A stretch of 64,000 nucleotides of DNA from Pseudonocardiales bacterium (GTDB taxonomy: Bacteria; Actinomycetota; Actinomycetes; Mycobacteriales; Pseudonocardiaceae), in NCBI GenBank assembly GCA_023252195.1, contig JAHEXI010000009.1, positions 62,001 to 126,000 on the forward strand. The letters are read 5' to 3'. Positions 17,046 to 26,634 of this stretch are shown here, one piece after another. Both the position numbers and the translations under genes were made by a program. The first letter of the stretch is position 1. Each line of letters opens with the position of its first letter. Below the pieces are notes generated by a model. It searched no databases. It was given only the letters and a program-made list of their open reading frames with translations, and was not told where the DNA came from.

Positions 17046-17435
17046 ATCGGCAACGCGGTGGTCCCCTTCTACGGCCGGGCAGCTGGCAGCAGGCTCACCG
17101 AGCTGCTGAAGGAGCACGTGATGATCGCCGTGGATCTCATCGCGGCGGCCAAGAGCAGCGATCAGGACAAGTTCGCCAAAGCCGACGCAGCGTGGGACCG
17201 CAACGCGGCCGACATCGCTTCCTTCCTCGCCGGTGCCAATCCGAACTGGCCGGAAAAAGACGTCGCTGACCTCCTCGGGCAACATTTGACACTGACCAAG
17301 AACGAGGCTGTCGCTCGGCTGAAGGGCCGCTGGGAGGATGACATCGAGGCCTTTGACCAGATCTTCACGGAGATCCTGACGGTGGCAGACGTGCTCGCGG
17401 CGGGCATCGTCAAGCAGTTCCCGAACAAGTTCTAG
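17037..17435 (+). pseudogene. C-terminal half of an alpha-helical conserved protein
   Basis: A frame beginning inside the end of the regulator reads NQEDIGNAVVPFYGRAAGSR and ends ANPNWPEKDVADLLGQHLTL...IVKQFPNKF. It matches my memory of a widespread helical family whose members continue upstream for about 70 more residues. The join CTCAAAACCAG lies where both parent genes would share CTCAAA, suggesting a deletion at short homology. Translation could restart at GTG 17058 (125 residues). Function is unknown. Confidence 0.6.
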
Positions 17436-17438
17436 GCA

Positions 17439-17870
17439 ATGACGAGCCAGCGCATTGCATCGTCGCCCGTCGAGTTCGAGGACCTCCGTGGTGTGGACGG
17501 CAGAAACCATTCGTTGTCCTCGTTGGCGGGATCGCGGGCGACCGTCGTGATCTTCATTGGTAATGGTTGCCCGACCGTTCGCTCCTACGAGGAGAGGCTG
17601 ATGGCGCTGGTGAGCAAATGGCGTTTCAGCGGTATAGGACTTGTCGCAATCAATCCTAACAACGCGAGCCTGTCGCCAGCCGATACCCTTGCACAGATGG
17701 TCAAACGCTCGACCACCCGGGGATATAACTTCGCCTACCTGAAAGATGCGGACGGCGCGGTGGCAAGAAGCTATGGCGCAGTCTGTACTCCGCACGCTTT
17801 CGTACTAGATTCGCATCGCCGTATCGTCTATCACGGACGCATCGATGATTCACGCATGGGTCCCGCCTAG
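17439..17870 (+). CDS. AhpC/TSA-type redoxin
   Basis: The 143-residue protein has a thioredoxin fold (LAGSRATVVIFIGNGCPTVR) with a single candidate catalytic Cys in GNGCPTV, followed by YLKDADGAVARSYGAVCTPH and AFVLDSHRRIVYHGRIDD. This is the family of peroxiredoxin-like or resuscitation redoxins. A second Cys (VCTPH) lies next to the cis-Pro strand. The family usually extends 20-30 residues beyond GRIDD, so the stop at 17870 may mark a truncated C-terminus. It begins four bases after the preceding remnant. Confidence 0.75.
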   Translation: MTSQRIASSPVEFEDLRGVDGRNHSLSSLAGSRATVVIFIGNGCPTVRSYEERLMALVSKWRFSGIGLVAINPNNASLSPADTLAQMVKRSTTRGYNFAYLKDADGAVARSYGAVCTPHAFVLDSHRRIVYHGRIDDSRMGPA

Positions 17871-18113
17871 CGCGACGGTCGGCCGATCGTCGGCCTCGAG
17901 CCGGGCGGTTAGCTCTGGTCGGTTCCGGCCCCGTCGGGGCTCCCCTGCCGAATCACTCGGCACCCCGAGGCCGCCGCTAGGTTCGCCGGGTGGACGTGCC
18001 GCGGCCTGCCTGAGCGCCGCAACATGCGCGGTTGCGCGAGCGGGCGAGCGGGCGATACTACTGCGAGGATCACCTAACCATTTTCCGTATTCCTACGCGA
18101 GCATGGTGGAGCG

Positions 18114-18737
18114 ATGGCGGCGGATCAGCTCGCGGGTACCGGCGAGGGTCAGCTGGCTTGGGCCCGCGCGGTCTTCGCGGTCAACGATCTCTGCCAGATC
18201 GCTGCCGAAGCGGAGTCCGTCGAGGGCGTCTACGACGCTGCACTGACCGCGCTCGAGCGGGCCATCGGCGTCGAGCGATCGTCGATCCTGGTGTTCGACC
18301 GCCAGGGCGTCATGCGATTCGGGGCCTGGCGGGGGCTCTCCAAGACGTACCGGATGGCGGTGGACGGGCACAGTCCCTGGTCTGCCGACGCGAAGGATCC
18401 TGAACCGATCCTGGTGCCGGATGTTGCGCTCGATCCGGAGTTGGCTGCACTTTGTCCGGTGTTCGACGCCGAAGGCATCGTGGCGCTCGCGTTCATCCCC
18501 CTGATCCACGGCGGCCGCCTGCTCGGAAAGTTCATGCTCTACTACGACACCCCGCATCCCTTCGCCGAGGAGGAAATCCGCGTCGCATCCTCGATTGCCC
18601 AATTCGTTGCCGGGGCGGTCGACCGTAAACGCAACGAAGTGGAACTTCGCCGCAGCCGCGAACACCTCTCCCTCGCGCTCGACGCCGGGGCGATGGGGAT
18701 CTGGGAATGGGATATAGCGACCGGGGAAGTCGTGTAA
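18114..18737 (+). CDS. GAF-PAS N-terminal part of a sensor phosphatase, ended by TAA
   Basis: The 207-residue frame holds a GAF domain (VYDAALTALERAIGVERSSI...FIPLIHGGRLLGKFMLYYD) and the first strands of a PAS domain (LALDAGAMGIWEWDIATGEV). The TAA at 18735-18737 falls in the middle of the PAS domain. The same frame continues without another stop to 21617, so this and the next entry are one gene of 1168 codons interrupted once. Whether the N-terminal piece is functional is doubtful. GAF and PAS domains sense small ligands or light/redox state. Confidence 0.75.
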   Translation: MAADQLAGTGEGQLAWARAVFAVNDLCQIAAEAESVEGVYDAALTALERAIGVERSSILVFDRQGVMRFGAWRGLSKTYRMAVDGHSPWSADAKDPEPILVPDVALDPELAALCPVFDAEGIVALAFIPLIHGGRLLGKFMLYYDTPHPFAEEEIRVASSIAQFVAGAVDRKRNEVELRRSREHLSLALDAGAMGIWEWDIATGEVV

Positions 18738-18836
18738 TCGCCCACGCTGGAGCGGGTCCATGGGCTCGAGCCCGGGACGTTCCCTGGGACGTTCGAGGCT
18801 TTCCAGCGCGACGTCATCCCGGAGGATCTACCGGCC

Positions 18837-21617
18837 GTGCTGGCCGCGGTCCGGCGGACGACCGAGGACGGCGCCGCCTATGAGGTGACCTACCGGATCC
18901 GTCGCCCAGACGGGGCGCTGCGGTGGATCGAGACGCGCGGAAGCGCGGTGAACGACGAGACCGGCGCGCCGGTCCGGATGGTGGGTGTGTGCACTGACGT
19001 CACGCAGCGGCGGGCGGGCGAGGTGGAACGGGCTCGGCTACTCGAGGCCGAGCGGGCCGCCCGGCTGGAGGCCGAGACGTCGGCCGGCCGTCTCGACACG
19101 CTGCAGCGCGTCACCGCGGAGCTGTCTCGGGCGGTGGCGCTGGAGGACGTCGTCGGCGTGGTGCTCGGCACGGCGGTACGCGAGCTCGGCGGGCAGACCG
19201 GGTCGCTGTGTCTGCTTGACGGCGACGACCTAGTCATCGCCCACGCGGTGGGATACCCCCCTGAGGTCACCGGGCACTGGGGTCGGTTCCCGGTTTCGGC
19301 AGACCTGCCGGCGAGCGAAGCGGTCCGCACCGGCCGCACCGTGTTCATCGAGTCGCCCGAGGAGCGTGATCGCCGGTATCCCGTCTTCGCCAGCGCGCCA
19401 CTGGTCCCCGACGAGGCATACGCGATTGTGCCGCTCGCCGACCACGATCCCAGTGGGTGCCTCGTGGTGGGGTTTGCCGAGCCGCGGGGGTTCTCGGCGC
19501 AGGAAGAGGACTTCTTCTTCGTGCTCGCCAACCGCTGCGGTGCCGCGCTCGACCGCGCTCGCCTGTTCGAGGAGCGCGAGCATGCTCGGGCCGCCGCCGA
19601 GGTGTCCCGGGCGGCGGTAGCGTTCCTGGCTGAGGCGTCCGCGCTGCTGGCCTCGTCTCTCGACTACGAGCGCACCCTTACGCAGGTGGCGGAGCTTGCC
19701 GTTCCACGCCTGGGAGACTGGTGCGGCGTCTATCTCACCCGCGAGGGCGGCAGGATCGAGCCGGTCGCGCTCACTCATATCGATCCCGAGCGAGTTCGCC
19801 ACGTAGGGGAACTGCTTGAGCGGTTCCCGGTCCACCCAAGCGATGCCGTCGGCGTCGCGGACGTCATCCGAACCGGGCAGGCGCAGACCTACCCGGAGAT
19901 CACCGACGAGCTGCTGGCCGCCGGCGCCCAGAACGATGAGCATCTCGAACTGCTGCGCGGCGTGGGGTTGGGTGCCGGAATGGCGATGCCGCTGCAGGCC
20001 CGCGGACGCGTCTTCGGAGTGTTCTCCCTCGGCAATGAGCGGGGCCGGCCGCTGAATCCCGACGACGCGATCCTCGCCGAGGAGCTCGCGGCCCGAGCAG
20101 GGACCGCGATCGACAACGCCCGCCTGTTCGCGGAGCGCAGCTACGTTGCCCAAACCCTGCAACGGAGCCTGCTGCCAGGCAAGCTCCCCGAGTTCGACCG
20201 GCTTGCGCTGGCCGCGCGGTACCTGCCCGGTGCGACCGATGTGGCGGCCGGTGGTGACTGGTATGACGTGCTGGCCTTAGACGAGCATCGAGTCGCCATC
20301 GTGGTCGGCGATGTCGTCGGGCAAGGCGCCGCGGCGGCCGCGGTGATGGGGCAGCTGCGCACCGCGCTGGCCACTGCGCTACTGCACGGTGACTCCGCCG
20401 CGGCCGCGCTGGAACATCTGGACCGCATGGCCGCGCGCATCCCTGGTGCGCTGGCCTCTACCGCCGCTGTCATGATCCTGAACCTGCTGACCGGAGACCT
20501 GTGCTGGGCCCGCGCCGGGCACCCGCCGCCCCTTCTGGTCGAGCCCGGGGGCATCCGGTACCTCACCGACGGCGCTGGCGGTCCGCTGGGTATCCGAGGC
20601 CGTCCGCCTTACCCTGAGGCCGCCACCCGCATCGAACCCGGTTCATGCCTGCTGCTGTATACCGACGGGCTGATTGAGCGCCGCGGTCAGGTCATCGACG
20701 AGGGCCTGGACCACCTGGCCGCAACCGCCGCAGCGTTGTGTTCCGAGCCGCCCACCACCCTGCTCGACGGGTTACTAGCTCGCGCACTGCCCGACGCCGG
20801 CCCCGCCGATGATGTCGCCGTGATCGCCGCCCGTTACGTGCCCGCGCCGCTGCAGCTGCGGCTGCCCGCCGACCCAGCCCAGCTGTCCGGTCTGCGCCGC
20901 GCGGTGCGCGCCTGGACCCGCGCCGCGGCGCTGCCCGCCGCGCTCGGCGAAGACCTGCAGCTCACCCTTGGGGAAGCCGCCGCGAACGCGGTTGAACACG
21001 CTTACGCCAGCATCGGCGAACCCGGCGAGTTCGCCTGCCGCCTCACCCACCGTGGCGACGGCGCGATCGACGTCGAGGTGCGCGACTTCGGCCGCTGGCG
21101 CCCGGAGCCCACTAACAACCGCCACCGCGGGCGCGGCCTGGCTCTCATCCGCGAGCTCGCCACCGATGTCGTCATCGGCCCCGGCCCGACCGGTACCCAC
21201 GTTCGCTTCCGCCTGCTCGCGCCGCCTCTTCCCAGTCCCGAGCCCTCGGCACCTACGGCCCAGGCCACTCCGGCCGCGCGACCGGCACCAGCCGAGCTGC
21301 GCGTGCACCAGCAGCCTGACGGCGGACGGCGCCTGGAACTGCGTGGGGAGCTCGACCTGGCCGCCGCCGCCACCCTGCGCGGCCCGCTACTCGGTCAACT
21401 CCATGCGCCGGGCCCGGTCACCCTCGACCTGCGTGCCCTGGACTACCTCAGCAGCGCCGGCGTCGGATTGCTCATTCAGGCCGGCGAGCACGCCGCCACT
21501 CACCACACCCCCTTGCAGGTCCAGCTGACTCCGCACAGCCTCGTCGCCCGGGTGCTGGCCATCACCGGTCTGGAACACGCTCTGCCGCTGGCCGTCGAGG
21601 ATGCTGTGTCCGGCTGA
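18837..21617 (+). CDS. PAS-GAF-GAF-PP2C-HATPase-STAS sigma-factor regulatory phosphatase
   Basis: The 926-residue frame starts at GTG 18837 but is in phase with the upstream GAF-PAS frame. Domains in order: the rest of a PAS domain with PAC motif (YEVTYRIRRPDGALRWIETR), two GAF domains, a SpoIIE-type PP2C phosphatase (AGGDWYDVLALDEHRVAIVV...CLLLYTDGLIERRG), an HATPase_c anti-sigma kinase (LGEAAANAVEHAYAS...GRGLALIRELATDV), and a C-terminal STAS anti-anti-sigma domain (LDLRALDYLSSAGVGLLIQA). This fuses all parts of a partner-switching module into one chain controlling a SigB/SigF-type factor. The phosphatase Asp residues are present. Confidence 0.88.
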   Translation: MLAAVRRTTEDGAAYEVTYRIRRPDGALRWIETRGSAVNDETGAPVRMVGVCTDVTQRRAGEVERARLLEAERAARLEAETSAGRLDTLQRVTAELSRAVALEDVVGVVLGTAVRELGGQTGSLCLLDGDDLVIAHAVGYPPEVTGHWGRFPVSADLPASEAVRTGRTVFIESPEERDRRYPVFASAPLVPDEAYAIVPLADHDPSGCLVVGFAEPRGFSAQEEDFFFVLANRCGAALDRARLFEEREHARAAAEVSRAAVAFLAEASALLASSLDYERTLTQVAELAVPRLGDWCGVYLTREGGRIEPVALTHIDPERVRHVGELLERFPVHPSDAVGVADVIRTGQAQTYPEITDELLAAGAQNDEHLELLRGVGLGAGMAMPLQARGRVFGVFSLGNERGRPLNPDDAILAEELAARAGTAIDNARLFAERSYVAQTLQRSLLPGKLPEFDRLALAARYLPGATDVAAGGDWYDVLALDEHRVAIVVGDVVGQGAAAAAVMGQLRTALATALLHGDSAAAALEHLDRMAARIPGALASTAAVMILNLLTGDLCWARAGHPPPLLVEPGGIRYLTDGAGGPLGIRGRPPYPEAATRIEPGSCLLLYTDGLIERRGQVIDEGLDHLAATAAALCSEPPTTLLDGLLARALPDAGPADDVAVIAARYVPAPLQLRLPADPAQLSGLRRAVRAWTRAAALPAALGEDLQLTLGEAAANAVEHAYASIGEPGEFACRLTHRGDGAIDVEVRDFGRWRPEPTNNRHRGRGLALIRELATDVVIGPGPTGTHVRFRLLAPPLPSPEPSAPTAQATPAARPAPAELRVHQQPDGGRRLELRGELDLAAAATLRGPLLGQLHAPGPVTLDLRALDYLSSAGVGLLIQAGEHAATHHTPLQVQLTPHSLVARVLAITGLEHALPLAVEDAVSG

Positions 21618-21618
21618 G

Positions 21619-23499
21619 TCATATCGCCGCGCGTGCCTTGGCGGTCTTGACGGCCGCGGCGAGAGTAGTGATGTCGTAGGCGCCGTAATGTCGCCGTCCA
21701 TTGATGAAGAACGTGGGGGTACCGGATACGCCGCTGAGGCTGGCGGAGTCGACGTCTTCGGCGATTCGGGAAGCGCGGTTATGCCTGCGCAGGTCGTCGC
21801 GGAATCGTTCGACGTCGATGCCGAGATTGCCCGCGTAGCGGTTCAGATCGGCCGGCCGCAAATCCTGCTGATGGTCCAACAGCAGGTCGTGCATTGGCCA
21901 GAACGCGCCCTGGCTGGCGGCGGCCTCGGCGGCTTCGGCCGCCAGTTGGGCCCGCGGGTGGACGTCGGTGAGCGGAAGGTGGCGCCATACGTAGCGCACG
22001 TCGCCGAAGTCGGCGAGCAACTCGCGGATGACCGGTTCGGCCTGACCGCAGTAGGGGCATTCGAAGTCGCCATACTCGACCACAGTCACCAATGCTTCGA
22101 CTGGCCCGCGGATGTGGTCGCGATCCGGATCGACCGGCTCGACCAGGTCGATGATGGCCTCCGCGGTGCCCAGCAGGGCTCGCATTCGCCGCCGTGGTGG
22201 GAGCAGCGCGGTGATGCCGAAGACGACCCAGGCCGCGGCGGACGCGCAGAACGCCGCGGACAGCACGCCGAGTTTGGCCTGCTGCAGCTGGGTGCCGGCA
22301 AAGGCGAGGGTTGCGATCAGCAGGGACACGGTGAAGCCGATGCCGGCGATCGCGCCGCCACCGGCAACGGCGGCCCAGCCGACCGGGGGACGCAGCTGGG
22401 CCCGGTTCAGCCGGGTGACCAGCCACGAGCTGCCGACGATGCCGATCGGTTTCCCAGCGACGTAGCCGATCAGGATTCCGAGGGTGATCGGCGAGGTGTA
22501 AGCGCGGGACAGGAACTCGCCGCTGATCGCGATGCCGGCGTTGGCCAGGGCGAATAGCGGCACGATCAGGTAACTGGTCCACGGGTGGTACAGCTGCAGC
22601 AATCGCTCGTTGGGAGACAGCGCCGCGCTCAGCCCGGTGCTCGCCGAACGCGCGAGCTCAGGGGTCGGTTGTTCGCGGAAGAGCCGGAATAGGCCCGTCG
22701 CTCGCTCGAGGTCGTCGCGCGCGGGTGGGTAGGCGTAAGTCAGCAGCCCCATCGCGAGGCCGACTGCAACGGGGTCGACCCCGGAGGAGAACAGCGCCAC
22801 CCAGGTGGCCGCGCCGAGCAGCGCGTAAATCAGGCCGTGTCGGATGCGGACAGCGCGGACGAGCAGGAGTACCCCGAAGATCGCAAGCGCGATGACAAGC
22901 GGCTGCACCGCGACGTGGCCGCTGTAGACCGTCGCGATCACTGCGAGCGCCACGACGTCGTCGACGACAACGACGGTGAGCAGGAAGGCCCGCACGGTCT
23001 CCGGCAGGCGGCGCCCGACCAGCGCCAGCAGGCCGAGCGCGAAAGCGGTGTCCGTCGACATCGCGATACCCCAGCCTTGTGCCGACGGGTGCCCCGCGTT
23101 CACGGCTAGATAGATGGCAACCGGGACGACCATCCCGCCGATACCCGCGATCAGCGGCAGCGCGACCCGCCGCCGCTCCCGCAACTCGCCCATGTCGAAC
23201 TCGCGGCGCGCCTCCAGCCCGATGATGAAGAAGAAGAACGTCATCAGCCCGCTGTTCACCCACTCACGAAGGGTCTGCGACAGGCCAGATCCCCCGAGAC
23301 GGATCGACAGCGGCGTCTGCCACACCGACTCATAGGACGCCACATCGACGTTCGCCCAGGCCAGCGCGATCACGGTGGCGACCAGCAGGACGGCGGCGCT
23401 ACCGGACTCGGTACGCAGAAAGTTGCGCAGCGGCGTCTGAAGACTGCGCGCCCACGCCGTCCGCCTGGTGAAGGGTGCGGCTCCGACGGGCTCGGTCAT
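21619..23499 (-). CDS. nhaA: Na+/H+ antiporter NhaA fused to a DsbA-like thioredoxin domain
   Basis: The 626-residue protein has an NhaA core with about 12 membrane segments ([40 protein letters not shown] with the paired Asp region, [20 protein letters not shown]). From about residue 450 a soluble thioredoxin-fold domain with [15 protein letters not shown] (CPYC active site) and [16 protein letters not shown] (cis-Pro) follows. This fusion recurs in actinobacteria. The antiporter exchanges Na+ for protons; the DsbA-like part probably handles disulfides at the membrane surface. Its start lies three bases after the stop of the hydrolase gene, so the two form an operon. Confidence 0.93.
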   Translation of the reverse strand: MTEPVGAAPFTRRTAWARSLQTPLRNFLRTESGSAAVLLVATVIALAWANVDVASYESVWQTPLSIRLGGSGLSQTLREWVNSGLMTFFFFIIGLEARREFDMGELRERRRVALPLIAGIGGMVVPVAIYLAVNAGHPSAQGWGIAMSTDTAFALGLLALVGRRLPETVRAFLLTVVVVDDVVALAVIATVYSGHVAVQPLVIALAIFGVLLLVRAVRIRHGLIYALLGAATWVALFSSGVDPVAVGLAMGLLTYAYPPARDDLERATGLFRLFREQPTPELARSASTGLSAALSPNERLLQLYHPWTSYLIVPLFALANAGIAISGEFLSRAYTSPITLGILIGYVAGKPIGIVGSSWLVTRLNRAQLRPPVGWAAVAGGGAIAGIGFTVSLLIATLAFAGTQLQQAKLGVLSAAFCASAAAWVVFGITALLPPRRRMRALLGTAEAIIDLVEPVDPDRDHIRGPVEALVTVVEYGDFECPYCGQAEPVIRELLADFGDVRYVWRHLPLTDVHPRAQLAAEAAEAAASQGAFWPMHDLLLDHQQDLRPADLNRYAGNLGIDVERFRDDLRRHNRASRIAEDVDSASLSGVSGTPTFFINGRRHYGAYDITTLAAAVKTAKARAAI

Positions 23500-23502
23500 T
23501 GG

Positions 23503-24354
23503 TCAATCCTCATCCGCGCCCGCCCCCCACGCGCTACTTCGCACGATCAGAGCGAGATCGAACACGGCAGCGACCAGTTCATTGCCTTCTAGTAGCGCGG
23601 CGTCGTTGTGATCCGCCCCGACCACTTCGACCACCCGCACAGGGCCGCCCGCAGCGGCCGCCACCGCCGCGCTCTGCTCCGGTGGCACGATCGTGTCGGC
23701 GGAGCCGTAGACGACCGCGGTCGGCACCCGGACCTGGCCGATCAGCTCGGTCACCGGGAACCGGTCCCGGAGTAGCAGCCGGACCGGCAGCAGCGGGTAG
23801 TGCCGGGAGCCCACGGCGGCGAGGTCGGTGAACGGCGAGCGCAGCACGAGCCCCCCGGGCGGCTGCTCGGCGGCGAGTCGGGTCGCTACCGCCGCACCGA
23901 GGCTTTCCCCGAAGTAGATCAGGCGTTGCGCTGGTACACCGTGGTTGAGAAGGTAAGCGCGCGCGGCCCGCGCGTCTTTGATCAGTCCGTCTTCCGAGGG
24001 GCTGCCGGGGTTGCCACCGTAGCCGCGATAGTCGAGGAGCAGGACCGCGAGACCCTTGGCGGCCAGCCGACGGGCCAGCGGCGCCCGCGCCACGCGGGAG
24101 CCGGCGTTGCCCGGCGTGACCAGTACGGTGATTCCGCGGTCGGCGCGGGTTGGCGCGACGTGCCAGGCCCCGAGCGCCAGCCCGTCCTCCGTCCGCAGCG
24201 TGACCTCCTGCGCCCCGGGCAGCGCGCTGCCGGCGGGTGGTGGAACGGCGGGGTCCGGGAAGTAAATCAGGCGACGCTGCAGCAGCCACACTGCCGTAAG
24301 CGTTGCGACCAAGACGACTAGCAGGACCAGCCCGGCGCGCAGCACCCTTTCCAT
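23503..24354 (-). CDS. Membrane-anchored alpha/beta hydrolase (BEM46/ABHD-like)
   Basis: The 283-residue protein starts with a signal anchor (LRAGLVLLVVLVATLTAVWL). The hydrolase core shows an oxyanion region (VLVTPGNAGS), YRGYGGNPGSPSEDG, the nucleophile elbow GESLGAA, a late Asp (YGSADTIVPPEQ) and a His (GADHNDA). It should face outward from the membrane and hydrolyse an ester or amide; the substrate is unknown. It is first in a two-gene operon with nhaA. Confidence 0.88.
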   Translation of the reverse strand: MERVLRAGLVLLVVLVATLTAVWLLQRRLIYFPDPAVPPPAGSALPGAQEVTLRTEDGLALGAWHVAPTRADRGITVLVTPGNAGSRVARAPLARRLAAKGLAVLLLDYRGYGGNPGSPSEDGLIKDARAARAYLLNHGVPAQRLIYFGESLGAAVATRLAAEQPPGGLVLRSPFTDLAAVGSRHYPLLPVRLLLRDRFPVTELIGQVRVPTAVVYGSADTIVPPEQSAAVAAAAGGPVRVVEVVGADHNDAALLEGNELVAAVFDLALIVRSSAWGAGADED

Positions 24355-24499
24355 TCTGCTGGCGCGACCCCCGGACGGTGGGCCGCGCCATGCTCCACGT
24401 CCGATCGGTCAGCCCACCACCAGGCCGTGCTTGGCCGCGAAGGGATCCCAGGTCGGATCGCGACGCCAGGCCGATCAAAGCGGCAGGCTTTCGGGACGG

Positions 24500-24650
24500 G
24501 CTGGATCCGTTGCGGACGTGCCACGGACGGCAACTCTGGCCAGAACTTGCCGTCTATGGCACGTCCGCGCGCGGCAACAGTCCTTCCGCGGATCTCACGG
24601 ACAGTGACATGAGGACGCACGCACCGGAGAAGCGAGGAGCGCCGCCACCA
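24500..24650 (+). repeat. Dispersed repeat, copy 1 (hairpin-containing)
   Basis: About 150 bases here are clearly similar to 26631-26785 in the same orientation, including a shared 24-base block from GCGCGGCAACAGTCC through TTCCGCGGA. Copy 1 contains an internal inverted repeat: GACGTGCCACGGACGGCAA (24515-24533) pairs with TTGCCGTCTATGGCACGTC (24546-24564) with two mismatches. No coding sequence fits it. Confidence 0.75.
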
Positions 24651-24724
24651 GGGCCCCGAACTGCACTTCGCCTCCAGCCCGTCCCGGCCGACTTTTGCCG
24701 GGGCCCTGGGCCTTCGGGGCGGGC

Positions 24725-25000
24725 GCTGCTTGAGCGAGAGAGGAGCCGTTCGAACCTGACCGCGTCCACCTGCTCCGGGCGCACTTCTAGGGCGTATCCG
24801 CCGTCCCGCGTCAGGAGCAGCGTTGGTCCTTGTAAATCTTTGCACGGCTCGACGACCCGGCGCAGACCTGCGACCGCACCGTGCACCAGCAGCGCCGCGA
24901 GCAGCGCACGCCGGTGCGGCGGACCGACGGATAGCACGTCACCAGTCGGGCCCACCGCAGCGAGCGGACCCAGGACAAGGAGCGGCCTGTCCGCGGCCCG
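24725..25000 (-). pseudogene. SARP/BTAD regulator fragment
   Basis: The minus-strand frame reads LLVLGPLAAVGPTGDVLSVG and PPHRRALLAALLVHG, the winged-helix start of a SARP/BTAD regulator, then jumps to LLLTRDGGYALEVRPEQVDA and VRFERLL, the segment that normally lies about 45 residues further on. Both ends are intact family motifs, so an internal deletion is likely. The fragment is joined upstream to a NAD kinase fragment in another frame. Confidence 0.72.
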
Positions 25001-25454
25001 GGATGCGTACCAGCGCGATGTCGTTGAAGGCGACGCGGACGGTGTCGCCCACCACGGCTTCGACCGCCACCCGCGACTCCACCTCAAAGCGGTCCTCAGC
25101 GATGCGACACAGTGCCTTGTCAAGGTCCGGAACCTCGATCTCGGCAAGGAACCCGAACTTGCCCAGGTTGACGCCCAGGACCGGAGCCTGGTGGTGGTAC
25201 GCCAGCCGGAGCGTGCGGAGCATGGTTCCGTCCCCGCCGAGGCTGACCAACAAGTCGACGTGCTCGGCGATCCGGTGCTGCTCGAGGAGCCGTACTCCCA
25301 TCACTCCGTCCAGCTCGCCGGCAACACCAAATACACCCACGCCGCGCGACGCTGCCCAGCGTGTCACGTGTTTAACGGCAGGGCCGCAGTCCCGTTTCGG
25401 GTGCAAGACAAGCCCTACTGCGCCGATGTTGCCCACAATTGCAGCGTACGACAT
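24985..25454 (-). pseudogene. NAD kinase N-terminal half, truncated
   Basis: The frame from ATG 25454 reads as an NAD kinase: IGAVGLVLHPKRD at the start, the nucleotide-binding SLGGDGTMLRTLRL (GGDG motif) and LGVNLGKFGFLAEIE. It continues to VAFNDIALVRIPGRGQA and then loses similarity where a SARP fragment begins in another frame. Missing are the C-terminal propeller strands with the TGSTAY motif. NAD kinase is essential, so a complete copy must exist elsewhere. This copy starts 11 bases after the stop of the alpha/beta hydrolase gene. Confidence 0.8.
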
Positions 25455-25465
25455 GGCCTCATCGG

Positions 25466-26302
25466 TTAACCGCGTAGAAATGCCAGAATTTCGGCGTTGA
25501 AAGTCTGGGCGTGGGTGACGTTCAATCCGTGGGGAGCGTCGGGGACCAGGACCAGTTTGCTGCCATCAATGGCTTCGGCGGTGCGCCGGCCGCTGACTTC
25601 GAAGGGCACGATCGCGTCGGAGTCGCCGTGGATGACGAGGGTCGGAATGGTGAATCCTTCGAGGTCGCCGCGGAAGTCGGTCTTAGTGAACGCCGTCGTG
25701 CAGTCGAGGGTGCCTTTCGGGGAAGCGGCTGCGGCGATCGCGGCGTTGTAGCGCCGTAGCGGTTCGCTGACCAGGTCGGTGCTGCCGCGGACCGAGAAGA
25801 AGTTCGTGACGAACTGGTCGACGAAGGCGACGCGGTCGGCTCGGATGCCGTCATGGAAGCCGGTGAGGGTGGCGTCGTCGATGCCACCCTCAGGGTTGTC
25901 GGCGGACTTGTACAGGTATGGCGGAACGGCGGAAGCGAACACGGCCTTGGCAACGCGCTCGGTGCCGTACCGGCCGACGTAGCGGGCGACCTCGCCGCCG
26001 CCCATCGAGAACCCGATGAGGGTCACGCCGGTCAGGTCGAGGTGTTCGATGAGTTTGTGCAGGTCGGCGGCGAAAGTGTCGTAGTCGTAGCCGTCCCAGG
26101 GCTGCGACGAGGCGCCGAATCCGCGGCGGTCGTAGGTGATCACGCGGTATCCGTCCTCGACCAGTGCGGGAACCTGATGCTCCCAGGAGCGACCGGACAG
26201 CGGCCAGCCGTGGATGAGGATCACAGGCTGTCCCGAACCACGGTCCTCGTAATAAAGCTCGACTGCGGTGCCGTTGTCGTCGCTGACGTTGACGCGTGCC
26301 AT
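25466..26302 (-). CDS. Alpha/beta hydrolase, non-heme haloperoxidase/arylesterase type
   Basis: The 278-residue protein has the haloperoxidase-type pattern: HGWPLSGRSW (oxyanion), YDRRGFGASSQPWDGYDYDT, the nucleophile elbow GFSMGGGEVARY, a late Asp (IHGDSDAIVPFE) and His (PHGLNVTH). The family includes cofactor-free perhydrolases and esterases. The ATG at 26302 follows AGGAGCC. It is followed closely by the truncated NAD kinase. Confidence 0.92.
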   Translation of the reverse strand: MARVNVSDDNGTAVELYYEDRGSGQPVILIHGWPLSGRSWEHQVPALVEDGYRVITYDRRGFGASSQPWDGYDYDTFAADLHKLIEHLDLTGVTLIGFSMGGGEVARYVGRYGTERVAKAVFASAVPPYLYKSADNPEGGIDDATLTGFHDGIRADRVAFVDQFVTNFFSVRGSTDLVSEPLRRYNAAIAAAASPKGTLDCTTAFTKTDFRGDLEGFTIPTLVIHGDSDAIVPFEVSGRRTAEAIDGSKLVLVPDAPHGLNVTHAQTFNAEILAFLRG

Positions 26303-26391
26303 CGGGTGGCTCCTTTAATCTCGCGATCTGTTACCGGGTCGATGTTACGACCGTCACTGTCGTCGAGCCTTGATTCCAGACCGCCGCGTGA

Positions 26392-26478
26392 CCAGCTCAC
26401 CCGCAGGAACTCCGGATCGCCCAGATGGCCGCCGAAGGCCTGACCAACCGGGAGGCGCCCGCACCCTTACACCCCTGA
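26392..26478 (+). pseudogene. LuxR-type HTH fragment
   Basis: The short frame reads PQELRIAQMAAEGLTNREA and stops at TGA 26476-26478. This is the first part of the LuxR C-terminal helix-turn-helix (usual form: LTPQELRIAxLAAxGLTNREIA). Neither the rest of the helix-turn-helix nor a regulator body is present. It is a relic of a lost regulator. Confidence 0.6.
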
Positions 26479-26603
26479 ACGAGTGAAAGCAGCACGTGTA
26501 CGCGGTCGTCAGTTTGCGACGAGTCGATTGTAAATTGCCGTCGACACGGTCGATCACGACAGCGGGTCTTCGGGCAGCGCCTCGGCAAGGTCGCTCGTCA
26601 CAG

Positions 26604-26634
26604 CAGCCCCTCCTGCCTCCAGAAGGAGGGGCTG
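26604..26634. terminator. 10-bp GC-rich hairpin
   Basis: CAGCCCCTCC (26604-26613) and GGAGGGGCTG (26625-26634) form a perfect stem with an 11-base loop, immediately before dispersed repeat copy 2. No T-run follows. Confidence 0.5.

Noticed and set aside
24303..25469. 388-codon plus-strand frame
   Set aside because: It runs antisense through the NAD kinase and SARP fragments, whose motifs are clear on the other strand, and has no domain of its own.
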